A stretch of DNA of 64,000 bases from Cladopsammia gracilis (Eukaryota > Cnidaria > Anthozoa > Scleractinia > Dendrophylliidae), in the NCBI GenBank assembly GCA_022457155.1, contig JAJGOT010000114.1:947001-1011000 (forward strand). The letters are read 5' to 3'. Below, piece by piece: positions 37,430-47,424 of this stretch. Position numbers and translations under genes: made by a program. Positions within the stretch are counted from its first letter, which is position 1. The number at the start of each line of letters is the position of its first letter. The notes beneath the pieces were generated by a model. It saw only the letters and a list, made by a program, of their open reading frames with translations. It was not told where the DNA came from and did not search any database.

Positions 37430-38281
37430 GTAGGTAAGGTAGGTAAACTTTATTTAGACACGGTATCAATTCACAATACATGCTCTTCCATCGAGCCGTG
37501 TTTTTAACAACAATAGATTAAGTACTTAACTAATTTAAATTATCTAACTAAATTAATTTTCTATATAAAATTGTATTAAAAAACGATAAAAACTATCCTT
37601 TATTAACTATCATTAAATTAGATAAAAATTAAATACATGATTTAAAAGAGCTAAGAGTAGGCTGTATCTTAGCGCTCAAAGGTAAGCTGTTCCAGAGGAC
37701 AGAACCGCGATATTGAAAACTTCGTTTGCCTGCTTCAGTACTCGGTCTAGGAACGAAAAGGTTGTATTTTGAATTTCTTAGATTATGTGAGTGAACACTG
37801 GATGTAGCTTTAAAAACACTGTTTAGACGAGTCGGAGAAAGATTGTGGAGAGTCTTAAAGAGAATAATTGCTAGTTGCTTTGAACGCCTCTGCTCCAGAG
37901 GATCCCAACCAAGGTCACCGAGTAAAGTGGAAGATCTAACATTTACGTTAGAGAAAGTGATTAAACGCGCAGCCCTATTTTGGAGTTTTTGGAGTCTCTC
38001 AGACTGACACACACCTATACTGACCCATACGGAGCTACAGTAATCAAAGTATGGTTGGACGAGGGCTTTATAAATCATGATAAGAGTCTCACGGGGAACC
38101 AAATTCCTGACACGTTTGACAGCCCCGAGGCCAGCGGATGCTTTTTTTTAACAATATAGTCAATATGGGAGTCCCACGATAAGCTCTCATCAAAATCAAT
38201 GCCAAGATACTTGTAAGTTTTAGCTCTTTCTAGAGAATGTTCATTAATCTTGATATCAAACCGGTGGTTTAAATTAGCCAA
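37430..38281 (-). mobile_element. 5'-truncated LINE (CR1/L2-like), reverse transcriptase C-terminus
   Basis: Two overlapping frames (38281-38075 and 38102-37629) encode the end of a non-LTR reverse transcriptase: KYLGIDFDESLSWDSHIDYI, then IYKALVQPYFDYCSSVW, AARLITF, and a C-terminal VLWNSLPLS. They are joined by a frameshift near 38090, so the copy is dead. After the stop, the 3' tail runs into TACC-type short repeats (37416-37445), as in CR1/L2 LINEs. Confidence 0.85.
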
Positions 38282-38354
38282 CTTGTTATGGCTACCATAT
38301 GGTTGTCATTATGGTTGTCATTCTTGTTGTCGTTCTTGGTTTGCTACAGGCTGC

Positions 38355-38399
38355 GCCGCGCTGGCGGGTCCCAAACAGGACGAAACAACTGTCCGCGGT
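38355..38399 (+). ncRNA. decayed hammerhead ribozyme
   Basis: Same layout as the copy at 33360, opposite strand: helix I GCCGCG/CGCGGT (one G-U pair), helix II GTCC/GGAC closing CAAACA, then GAAAC, loop AACT, GTC. The first core reads CTGGCGG instead of CTGANGA, two changes at invariant positions, so self-cleavage is probably lost. The downstream 300 bp aligns with the repeat at 33040-33360. Confidence 0.65.
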
Positions 38400-39035
38400 T
38401 GCTACCCCGCTTTATCGGTTTCTGTCTTATTTGTGTCTCGCAAAATCTACTTTTTTTACGTAGTCAGATCAGCCTTGCAGTTTGTCGGTTATGTTTGTTC
38501 ATTTTTTGGCTGATTAGGTCTTTCGTGGATCCTACGTATCGTTTACAGCATTATCGTTTGCGGTCCTTTGCAGATTTTGGTTCTTTGTCAGTAAGACCCG
38601 CGCGCAAAAATTGCGCGGCACCCGCGCGTGTTTTGCCTCGCTCGACATTAAAAACATGGACCTCTGTTTGTATGTGTGTATTTTTTGTGATAAGGTTTTC
38701 ATACGAATATAGTTCTTGCTTTCGTCAACTTTTGTCAAACTTTCAAGCCCTAAATAATAATTACCGAGGAAGAAAAGCGACCATGGAGTCGAGAGTGTAA
38801 ATCAGTCTAAAGTGTTACCATGGTATTACGTGACTAATTAGTGTTAATTTTTTCAGTAATTCAGTATCAGTTATTACGTCATAGAAACCAGTTAGTTTAA
38901 TTGGGAAACTGAGATTTATTTCAATTCAACCTCTGCTGTAAAACCAATTTTGTTATAGCGACAAAAAGAAAACTAAAATCTGACCTTTTTGCTCCACAAT
39001 CAGCCTCGAAAGCGAGCCACCAATCCACGACAAAA

Positions 39036-39125
39036 ATGACCGAAACTTATCACAATGAAGCTCTAAGAAAACAAAGAATCGTCGATAAAAAAAACGCAGC
39101 GTTGGTCAGGATAAAATACGGGGAG
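39036..39125 (+). CDS. alternative first exon B (30 codons)
   Basis: ATG at 39036 in context AAAAATGA; 30 codons; donor GAG then GTGAGA; phase 0. Peptide MTETYHNEALRKQRIVDKKN and a short basic tail. Closest in DNA and protein to exon C at 40141. In phase with the acceptor at 41443. A 488-bp palindromic element starts only 31 bp past its donor. Confidence 0.6.
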
Positions 39126-39156
39126 GTGAGAAAAGTCCGTGCTTCGTGACGCTTTA

Positions 39157-39644
39157 GGGCCCGTTTACATCAGAGGTTTCCGAGAGAGTTCATCTCAGTG
39201 TCTGGTTATTTTCCTTTTTGATTTTAAATTGTTTCGTCCCGGAACGAGCGGGCACCTCCGAGCGGGACGACTTCTTCCCGGGATGATTTCCTCCCTATTC
39301 CACGCGGCATGAAAAGCGTCGAAAAATTACATGTAAACAGTCTTCCCGCGGGATGAAATTTTGAACAGCCATTTTGTTATGATGATCTCGATCTTACCAG
39401 TTGATGAAAACTGTAAGTTTAAAGCTGCTGCAGAACTTCTGTATAGAACGTATTTATTACATTATGTACTATTCAAAGATGAATTTATTGGAGAAGAAAA
39501 TGTTTTGTGTCATTTACGCTCGGCTGAGATCAACACTCACTTTGTCTCGGACGAGATGACTTTCGTCCCGTCCCGAGATCGCGGGATGAGACCACCCATG
39601 TCCTCCCGGACGAAACTCATCTCGACTTTCATGTAAACGGGCTC
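39157..39644. mobile_element. Harbinger-like MITE, TTA target duplication
   Basis: Ends GGGCCCGTTTACAT and ATGTAAACGGGCTC are inverted repeats flanked by TTA on each side (39154-39156, 39645-39647). A TWA target is characteristic of PIF/Harbinger elements. The arms carry GTCCCG- and GGGACG-rich text. No transposase frame. Confidence 0.75.
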
Positions 39645-40140
39645 TTAGAAAAAAGTTATCTTTTTTATGCAAATACTAGCTAAAACTGAGGGAAATGGTT
39701 GTCTATTGGGATTAAGCTTGTCGTAAAACCGAATTGACGGAAATCAATATTGAAATCACAACAGACGCAAATAATCCAATGAACCTATCAGACTCAAAGC
39801 AAGCCGTTACGAGCGAGGGGAAGCCAGAATTTTTATTACGTTTCGTTTCACTTCTAACTGGTTGAAAAGGTGTCGCGAATTTATGTAACTACTGCAATCA
39901 AAAAACGTACTATGGGCCTAAAAGTCAAATGAATTCAAACATAGAGGCACACAGCCCCTTAAAAAAATCTGATAACAAATCGAGTGTAAGGGGAAACCCT
40001 TACCGCCCCATAGTACCTTGCGATCAGCGTTCGTTCCATGGATACCAAATTTGCAAACATATCCTTCGGGAGCCGGCCATTATAGGCTTAGGGAATTGCT
40101 TTGAAAGGTTTAGGAATCGGGTGAAGTTAGTCACGACTAA

Positions 40141-41709
40141 ATGGCAACAGCTTACCACAATGAAGCTTTAAGGAAACAGAGAATCATCGATAGAAAACAT
40201 GCCGCTTTGGCGAGGATCGCTTTAATTCAGGTTGGAATTCTGGAATGCTAACAATTCTAAAGGCATTCGTAAATGCATGCCCGATGGTTAGATCGTGTTC
40301 TATGTTTATCGGTTTAATTATTGGCACTTTGATGTTTTTTGGTTGATATTTAGTGCTAAAATGTATTTCATGATTGCCTTTAATATATCTGTGTTGTATC
40401 CGATAACTCGATAAACTGGGCGAAATAACTGAGACTGAACCTCGGAACGCGTGCATCACAAGTATATTGAGTTCTTTGTCTTCTTTGTCTTATGGCGGCC
40501 AACAGAGTACACGCAAATACAAGAACATAACCAAATGCTTGCTAGTTGTCTCGTATTAAAACAACAAAAAGCCATTTCAAAGTTGGTCTCGCGCTCGCAG
40601 CCAAACTTCAATGTAACAAGTTGAAAAATACTTCGATCTTCAAGTCAATTCGCAAGTCAATGACTTCAAAATGCAATGTCATGGCCGAACGAATTGGGAT
40701 CGAAGTTGTTCAAAACATCAGACTGAAGTCCACGAAGCGACTTCAAACTTACTGTGTTTTCTACACAGTATAGGTCTAATCGTTGAAGTATGCAAATCAT
40801 GTTGATGGTTTTAAATTTTTGCAAATTTTGTTATTATATTTACCGACTAATAACAAATAAACATGACAGTTCTTAGATATTTATTAATAAAAAATCAAAT
40901 TAATCTAAGAAATTATTTAAAACGTGCAAGATAGACAAAATATTTTTTGGGTTTTAAAATTTCCTTTTCAGAAAACCTGAATGACTTGTGAAGGAAACCA
41001 ATTTTTTTAACACCACTGTTAACTGTTGAAATATATAATATTTGTTATTAGTTGCATTTGCTTGCTGTTATATTATATAAGCATAGAATAATATATTATT
41101 TTAAAGGTCTGGGTAGTGTGTTTGTTTTTGTTTCTAAGTAACCAGTCAGGAAGATATTTAAATAATTAACTAGCTCCCAGTAGCACTTTTAATGTAATAA
41201 CAAATTGTGACATATTTATTTAAGATTTCATCTGCAGATGACCTTTTTTTCTCTATTTTATTCCTCTTCCTTTCATAGTTTTCAGCTAATAGGACTATTT
41301 TAGGGTCCACCGATTTGGCCACATTTGCATTTCCTCATCAGCTGGTTGACTATTAAAGCTGAGTACTGCCCCCTGACCTGCATTTTTAATGTTTCTATAG
41401 TTTCTTTTTAAAACCAACTTTTATAAAATTTTGTTTTTTAAGCAATTGGAAGAGGAAAAGAAACGAGAGGATGAGAAAAGACGCATTATGCAAAAGGATG
41501 AAAAAGAAAAGGAAAAGACACACATGAGAGAAAAATATTTGAAGAGCATGGGACGGACTGGAAGAACGGGCGTCATTAATGGGAATTATGTAAACATGAT
41601 TGCAGAACAACAGAAGAGAATTTCCCAGAAAGATCTGCGGCACCAGGAAAAGACCTTGCGTGACCACTGTTTGGTGATGGGGCATGTGAATGACTATTTT
41701 TTGGCATAA
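40141..41709 (+). CDS. small charged protein; first exon C plus shared last exon
   Basis: Exon C is 40141-40230 (30 codons, donor CAG then GTTGGA). The last exon is 41443-41709 (88 codons plus stop). Phase 0; 118 residues. N-terminus MATAYHNEALRKQRIIDRKH; the last exon starts QLEEEKKREDEKRRIMQKDE, a strongly charged helix likely to form a coiled coil, and continues to KSMGRTGRTGVINGNYVNMI and a C-terminus NDYFLA. No transmembrane or signal segment. I do not recognise the family. First exons A and B can splice in phase to the same last exon, so three proteins differing only in the first 30 residues are possible. Poly(A) signals AATAAA lie at 42007 and 42208. Confidence 0.65.
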
Positions 41710-42287
41710 AACCTTGCTTGAAAAACATGGAAAGTGATAAATGGGTTTAATTTATTTGAAAACCATAAGAGTTATATGAATCTTCATATCTGAGTTAAAT
41801 GTAACTATGGACTGTAGTTATTTGAATCCTCATATCTGAGTTAAATGTAACTACGGACTGTAATTATTTAGTAAGGCTAACATTGTTTTATGGAGCCTGG
41901 ATGTTGAGCTGAGCTGAATAATACCGTATAAATTAAATATTGTAGATCATTTGCACCACAATTTTTCTGATATTTCAAGTGAAATCCTTCCAAATATTTA
42001 GCACCAATAAATAAATTAAACCTGCAGCAGTACAGGGGAGTAGTCACTCTCTCAGACCCTCAACTGCCCACTTACATACAGATATAAATGGCCAGGTTGC
42101 ACCAATCCTAAATTTATCATCTTAAGATCAGTTTGTAATTAAGTGTAAGTGTAAGTGTAATTAATTCATATGAAAACTGCAAATCATTGTCAATTTTCTA
42201 TTTTGTAAATAAAAGATTGTTTGCACTTCATTATTAGAGAGACTGACTTTGACATCCATCAGAAATCTCTTTTCTGTCAAATTCACT

Positions 42288-43284
42288 AGGGGACTTAACA
42301 TGAACACCATTTTTCCACCACAATTGACATGGCTTTAATGGAAATATCTCGTTCATGTTTTAATCCTATTCAGCCTGGGGGGCGGGGGGGGGGGGGGGGG
42401 GGGGCACAAAGTGCCCGCGCTAACTTTGAATGTTCATAACTTCTTTAATATGTATTCAAACGCCATCAAACTTTGTGACTTTTCCTAAAATTTATCTGGC
42501 AACAATTTTATATGACAATTTTTGATCTCGTGACTTGATGTTTCCATGGCAACAAGATTTTGACAGCCATGTTTTTTGAAATTTGCAAATTTGTACCTTT
42601 GAATGAAGAAAAACAATGTTTATTGGTATAACTTTTATATTTTTACGTCATTTAGCGTTTATTTATTGGTTTTGATTAATTTTGAGTGAATTTGGATGGT
42701 TTTTAAGAGGTTTTAAAAAATTTCAGAAATCCAAGATGGCGGATCCAAGATGGCGGCCGTATAACTAATTACCTAATAACTACGTCATATGACGTCATTG
42801 TTCCATTGTGCGGACCGCAAAGGAGACAGTTTCGGACGTACTATGTACCCTCTAGGTTTCATTGTGGTAGCCTTAATGTTCTCGAAGTTACGAGGGGGGG
42901 CACAATGTGCCCCCCCCCCCCCAGGCTCAGGAACTCAAAAAAAGCCCAGGCCGAATAGGGTTAAAAAAACTCTATGCTCATCCCATGCTCATGAATCTAT
43001 GTTATGGGGTGTTTTGTAAATTTTGGGGGTGATTTTTGCGTATGTATGGGAGGAAATAGTTTTTCTCAAAGGATTTGTAATAAGAAATATTGAAGATTTA
43101 GTGAAGTTTTAAAATTAGAATTTGTAGTAAATAATTAATAGACGGACACCAAGTTAGTCCACTAGCAACCTGGGGTGCTCTTGTGTGGGTATCAACTGTC
43201 TGTTGGTGTTCCAAAAATCATTTTCTTTCTTCTATCCCTTCTTTACCTCCTAAAATTTCATTCAAATTTAGGCTGAGTCCCGCC
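42288..43284. mobile_element. second copy of the GGCGGGGG/TTAA element, with its own insertion
   Basis: The left end ACTTAACATGAACACCATTT is degenerate; the right end is CCCGCC followed by TTAA (43285-43288). The interior matches 23540-23720 and 25785-26000 (for example AAGAAATATTGAAGATTTAG). It lacks the foldback at that point and so serves as the empty site for it. It is itself interrupted at 42364-42960. Confidence 0.75.
42364..42960. mobile_element. TTAA-flanked palindromic element with G/C tracts
   Basis: TTAA on both sides (42360-42363, 42961-42964). Inverted ends TCCTATTCAGCCTGGGG and CCCAGGCCGAATAGGG. Runs of about 19 G (near 42381) and 14 C (near 42910) lie inside. The uninterrupted relative at about 23595 confirms that it is an insertion. 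Confidence 0.75.
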
Positions 43285-43389
43285 TTAATTGTGCAGTTCC
43301 AGAAAACATCCATTCCTCTCCCATTGAAGGTTTTTGAATCCCAAACTTTTATAAGGAAAGTCTAAATTGGAATTTACAGAGGGGTACTC

Positions 43390-43740
43390 CATGGGGGGGG
43401 GGGGGGGGGGGGGTATGCATACATGTATCTTCAGGAACGCAGGCTCGTAGACACTCGATCCAAGATGACAATAATGGAGTAACTTTAGTGTATCCCCACC
43501 TCCCACCCCCAGACACACTCCTTTCTAGCCTGCCTAGCAGGCGCATGGAAATAATATGTTCTGCATGCAAGAAAGAACGGGGCGCGCGATGGAGACACGC
43601 GAGGAGAGAAGGAGCGCCCACGCGTGTCTCCCTCGCGCACCCCGTTTATTATTTTCATGCGCCTGCTATGCGGGCTAATCATGTTGATCCTAAAGCAAAA
43701 AGGTTTAAATCTTTTAAAAAGAGTCAATGTCATTTATAAC
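43390..43740. repeat. G-tract repeat remnants next to the Penelope-like element
   Basis: A run of about 20 G near 43395 follows GGGGTACTCCAT, resembling the tips of the CCCGG family. A further inverted pair (GCATGGAAATAATATG near 43550 and ATTATTTTCATGCGCC near 43648) marks a small palindrome with GGCGCGCG-rich arms. No gene seen. Confidence 0.45.
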
Positions 43741-44526
43741 ACAAACGTTTCGGGCTGAGCCCTTCTTCAGTGTGATTTAAAAATGTGTGCCACGACATTC
43801 AAAAAAACTTCAAAGTGAGCGTGTGCACGTTGAATGCGCGCGCCATTCAGTTATACAAAAAAAAAAACACTGTCACAAGAATTTGAAATTAATGTTCAGT
43901 CCGCTCGGTCTGAGCGTGCCAAGCTTGAAGATGAGTCGCATCTCACGCTGTTTGCGGCTGGTGTTGCTGCCGAAACAACGCTTGACGCCGCAGATCATGA
44001 CGTCATCGAGCGAGTATGTAGTTGAGTTGAAGTGTTCAGCTTCGGGAAACCCTGGAGATCGGTTACGAATGCTGCGTAAGTGCTCACTGAAGCGTTCCCG
44101 TAGCCGCCTTCCAGTCTCTACGATGTAAATTCGGGGGCAGCAGCGACAGATTATGCAGTACACAACATTCGCAGATTGACAGGTGAAGTGGTCACGGATG
44201 TTATATGCGCTCTTGGGGCCCTGTATGACAGTCTGAGGTGTTATGTACTTGCATGTGTGGCAGCGGGGTCGGCGGCAAGGCGAGGATCCGGCATCAGAGG
44301 GTGAGAGCGAGCCATCAGCAGAGTGCACAAGAATGTCCCTGAGATTTCTGTCTTGCCGATATGACACAAGTGCGGGTGTAGGGAAAATAGCACGTGTCTC
44401 AGGATCTGAGGACGGGATGTTAAAGTTGTCGATCATTATCCGCCTGGTGCCATTGTTGAACTGATTGTAGGTCAAAACCAGAGGGACTCTATCGTCTAAT
44501 GTAATATTCCAGCTGTGTGGTGTTAA

Positions 44527-45136
44527 AGTGCCTATCACCCCTAGAAAGTTATTTTCAGAATCAACTCTATGTACACTGAATAGTTGAATGGTAAAAAATT
44601 TCTTGTTTTGAGCGTCGCGTTTGTGAGTGATAGAGATTTGAATTCACAAAATGCTAATTAGATGACGTCAACCCGGGAATTTGCCATTATTTCTAAGCCA
44701 ATTTACAATGTGCAGTTTACAGCTTGAGGATAATAAATTTGACAAATACTAAAAATAATAAACTGTGGATAGTCAATTGATTCGTAAAAAATATTACTTG
44801 GAGGTGAAAACAAGTAGTTGTATAATGATTCCCGGGTTGACGTCATCTAATTAGCATTTTGTAAATTCAAATCTCTATAACTCACTAACACGACGTTCAA
44901 AACAAGAAATATTTTGCCATTAAACTATTCTTGGTTTGCACATGACCTCGCGGCGGCCATGTTGGAGGACACCTACAAAAGAGTTTTGATGAGCTTCTTT
45001 TGTTCTGGCACCAACATGGCCGCCATGGCCTTTGTCATTTGAGTCCCACAGGACTGAAGGTCACGTGATTGCAAACCATTAATTCAATGTACATAGAGTT
45101 GATTCTGAAAAGAACTTTCTAGGGATGATAGGCACT
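44527..45136. mobile_element. TTAA-flanked palindromic MITE inside the Penelope-like element
   Basis: TTAA at 44523-44526 and 45137-45140. Inverted ends AGTGCCTATCACCCCTAGAA and TTCTAGGGATGATAGGCACT, with arms matching far inward (for example the CCCGGGTTGACGTCATCTAA arm). Removing it with one TTAA restores the host reading frame across residues EAL/TPHSWN. Confidence 0.88.
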
Positions 45137-45320
45137 TTAAGGCCTCGTCACGTGAAAAGTTTGAGACCCTGCGGAGATCGTTGTCAAGTTGGGTCTGCGG
45201 ATAGCCACGTGCATGGAAGTTGCCCTTCATCTCTCTTGCTCGGGTTATGACGTCATCATCATCGGAACAGATCCTGCGGAGTCGGGGGAACTGGCTGTAT
45301 GGAATTGCTCGTTTACAATG

Positions 45321-45624
45321 CAGGGGCGGATCCAGGAATTTCTGAAAGGGGGGGGGGGGGGTCCGGTGCATGTTCCCCGGAAAATTTTTCCGATTTTACC
45401 CTCTAAAACGCAATTTACGGCATTCCTGAGATGAAATGCGTTTGTTAAGTCAAAAACTTGACGATCAGTCGATTGGTGGAAGTGAAACAACTACGTATAA
45501 AACAATTTTATCCTATTATTTTTATGAACCACATGGGAGACACAGGTCTGATCGGGGTGGTCCGGAACCCCCCCCCCCCCCCCCCCGACCCTCCCCCTGG
45601 ATCCGCCCCCTGGATCCGCCACTG
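45321..45624. mobile_element. CAGGGGCGGATCC-family MITE inside the Penelope-like element
   Basis: Starts CAGGGGCGGATCCAGG and ends GGATCCGCCACTG. It is flanked by CAATG on both sides (45316-45320, 45625-45629), a 5-bp target duplication. It contains G and C tracts of 14-17 nt. Host coding sense resumes across it. Confidence 0.88.
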
Positions 45625-45962
45625 CAATGATTTGGATGGAAAGATGTGTGGTGGAGATTGTTGTTTGTATCAGTCTCCTTGTGGTGTACCGAGGTCTGTA
45701 TCTTGTTGTTTTTTATCCTCAGTTGCATGTCCAGAAAAGGAAGTTCCACTTCACTGATGGTGGATGTGAACTGGAAGTTGGACACGTAATCAACGTAATC
45801 CTCGAGATCTTGTCGACTGCACTGTGCAGCTCCGATTACGTCGGGGACAAAGCCAGTGTAGCGTGAACGGATTTGCTCTTCGATGAACCCGACAAATAGA
45901 CACGCATAATTCGGACCCACTTACTTCCCATGGCCACACCTCCAATCTGGCGATAGTACTGG

Positions 45963-46417
45963 CCCGGGGGGTACTCTGCAATTTTTTTGGTGGGGGTGTT
46001 CCGCTGGGACTCTGGGACTCTGAGACCCTTAACCTATACTAGACCATTTTAGCTGCATTTTGCAACCCTATTCTAGACTAAACACCGAAAAACCCTATCC
46101 TAGACCTATTCCAGACTCGCTATTTTCCAGAAACTCGTTCACTATCACAGTTATTAGTTACCAGGGGTCATTAAAAATGCCGTACTGCTCGCCGTACCGA
46201 TTTTTAAATGCCATTTGCTAGTAAACCTTGTCTAGACGAAATTCTTCACGCAACTGAACAGTTTCGCGTAAAATGATACCCTATTCTAAACCAAAAATCT
46301 ATGAATACTATACCCTATCCCAGACTAAACTGCCTGAAAACCATCCCTTCACAGCGGCACATACCTATATAGCTCATAATGGGAGAACCCACCCCCACCG
46401 CCCACCCCACCCCCGGC
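45963..46417. mobile_element. CCCGGGGG-tipped element inside the Penelope RT
   Basis: Starts CCCGGGGGGTACTC and ends CACCCCCGGC. It is flanked by AGTACTGG on both sides (45955-45962, 46418-46425), an 8-bp target duplication. The body is full of CCCTAT(T/C)C(T/C)AGAC-type phrases. It splits the RT between FNGQYY and RQIGGVAMG. Confidence 0.85.
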
Positions 46418-46870
46418 AGTACTGGCCATTGAAAGAAAAGGCGTTGAGGGTGAGTACAAGGTCAGCTAGTCGGATCAGGGTCTGGTCTAATCATGTAGAT
46501 GCCTTGCAAAGTTTTTATACGAAGCATCAGCCTTGCTTCCTTGTTTGTTTGCCTACTGCTATTTTTGGCTGTTTAGATCTTTTACAGATCCTACGTTCAC
46601 TAGCAGCATTTTCGTTCGCGACCTTGTGCTTATTCTATTGTTACTCATATGTTTTTTGGGACCGTAGGTCTTTATAGATCCGATATGCTGTGATTTTTAT
46701 CTTTAAGCATGATTTTGCCCATGTTTTTACAAAGGTTGGTTTTGTCCATCCTATTCGGCTATGGAGACATCAACATGATATGACACTTTGGGCTGATGTC
46801 CTTTTCGGAGCACGTGATGTGGCCGTCCATATTTAGGGCTCTACAAAGTGTACGGGTCATTTTTTTATCC

Positions 46871-46932
46871 ATCGTTATGCCGTACTGATGAGTTCTAATC
46901 TAATAAGAACGAAACATGTCTACGGCTACGAT
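46871..46932 (+). ncRNA. hammerhead ribozyme, intact
   Basis: Helix I is in two parts: ATCGT/ACGAT (5 bp) and GCCGTA/TACGGC (6 bp), separated by a TAT/T internal loop. Core CTGATGA at 46885-46891. Helix II GTTCT/AGAAC closes a 9-nt loop. Core GAAAC at 46911-46915. Helix III is only AC/GT around AT, then the cleavage triplet GTC. Predicted cleavage is between 46920 and 46921. All invariant bases are present, and helix I is complementary in both segments. ACATGT in helix III is self-complementary, so activity as a dimer is plausible, as known for hammerheads with minimal helix III. Confidence 0.88.
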
Positions 46933-47070
46933 CCTACTGTGTTGGGTTCTATCTCGTGTCATGTTGATGTCTTGCAAAGTTTTTATACGTTGTATCAGCC
47001 TTGCTTCTTTGTTTGTTTGCCTACTGCTATATTTTTGGCTGTTTAGATCTTTTACAGATCCTACGTTCAC

Positions 47071-47424
47071 CCCGGGCTACACGGGGATGCTCCGCCCGAA
47101 AGGGGTATCTTTTTTAGGCTGGAGGTATATGAAAGGGTAGGGATTTCACGAAGAATAGTAAAGGGTAGCGAAAACAGGAGTTGAAGCATTAAAAAGGTAG
47201 GGAAAACTGCCATTTAAGTATTATAAAAAGGGCCTTTCAAAATATATCAAACAGACGCACGTAAAGGCTATATGAAAGGGGTACCATTTTCACTGAAAGG
47301 TATATGAAAGGGGTACCTTTTCTGTCAAAAACGGTATATGAAAGGGTAAGGGTTTGGACCTCGGGGCGGAGCATCCCCGTACAAAACTTTGTTGAGTACC
47401 CCCCCCCCCCCCCCCCCAACCGGG
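47071..47424. mobile_element. CCCGG-tipped element with 8-bp target duplication
   Basis: Starts CCCGGGCTACACGGGGATGC and ends in a C-run then AACCGGG. Flanked by ACGTTCAC (47063-47070, 47425-47432). Subterminal GGATGCTCCGCCC is mirrored by GGGCGGAGCATCC. The inside repeats GGTATATGAAAGGG-like phrases. The first unit of the host tandem repeat (about 46592) shows the unoccupied site with one copy of ACGTTCAC. Confidence 0.92.

Larger units (their letters stand above)
36573..39035. other. intron A-B with LINE fragment and ribozyme repeat
   Basis: Unique AT-rich DNA to about 37430, then a LINE fragment (37430-38281), then a hammerhead-type repeat (38290-38780). None of these is part of the host transcript's coding sequence. 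The interval separates first exons A and B. Confidence 0.5.
43740..46480 (-). mobile_element. Penelope-like retroelement (RT plus GIY-YIG), broken by three insertions
   Basis: Reading the minus strand from 46480: a reverse transcriptase fragment (SFNGQYY, then RQIGGVAMGSK, then GPNYACLFVGFIEEQI, 45920-45640); then IPYSQFPRLRRICSDDDD (about 45300-45240); then a Cys-rich linker and a GIY-YIG endonuclease (IYIVETGRRLRERFSEHLRS, 44522-43873). RT followed by GIY-YIG is diagnostic of Penelope-like elements. Elements at 45963-46417, 45321-45624 and 44527-45136 interrupt it, and the coding sense resumes after each. A small frameshift near the GPNYA motif adds to the damage. The N-terminal part is missing, so this copy cannot move by itself. 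Confidence 0.88.

Noticed and set aside
41330..41360. Hammerhead core (CTGATGAGG on the minus strand)
   Set aside because: No GAAA after a helix II and no complementary helix I.
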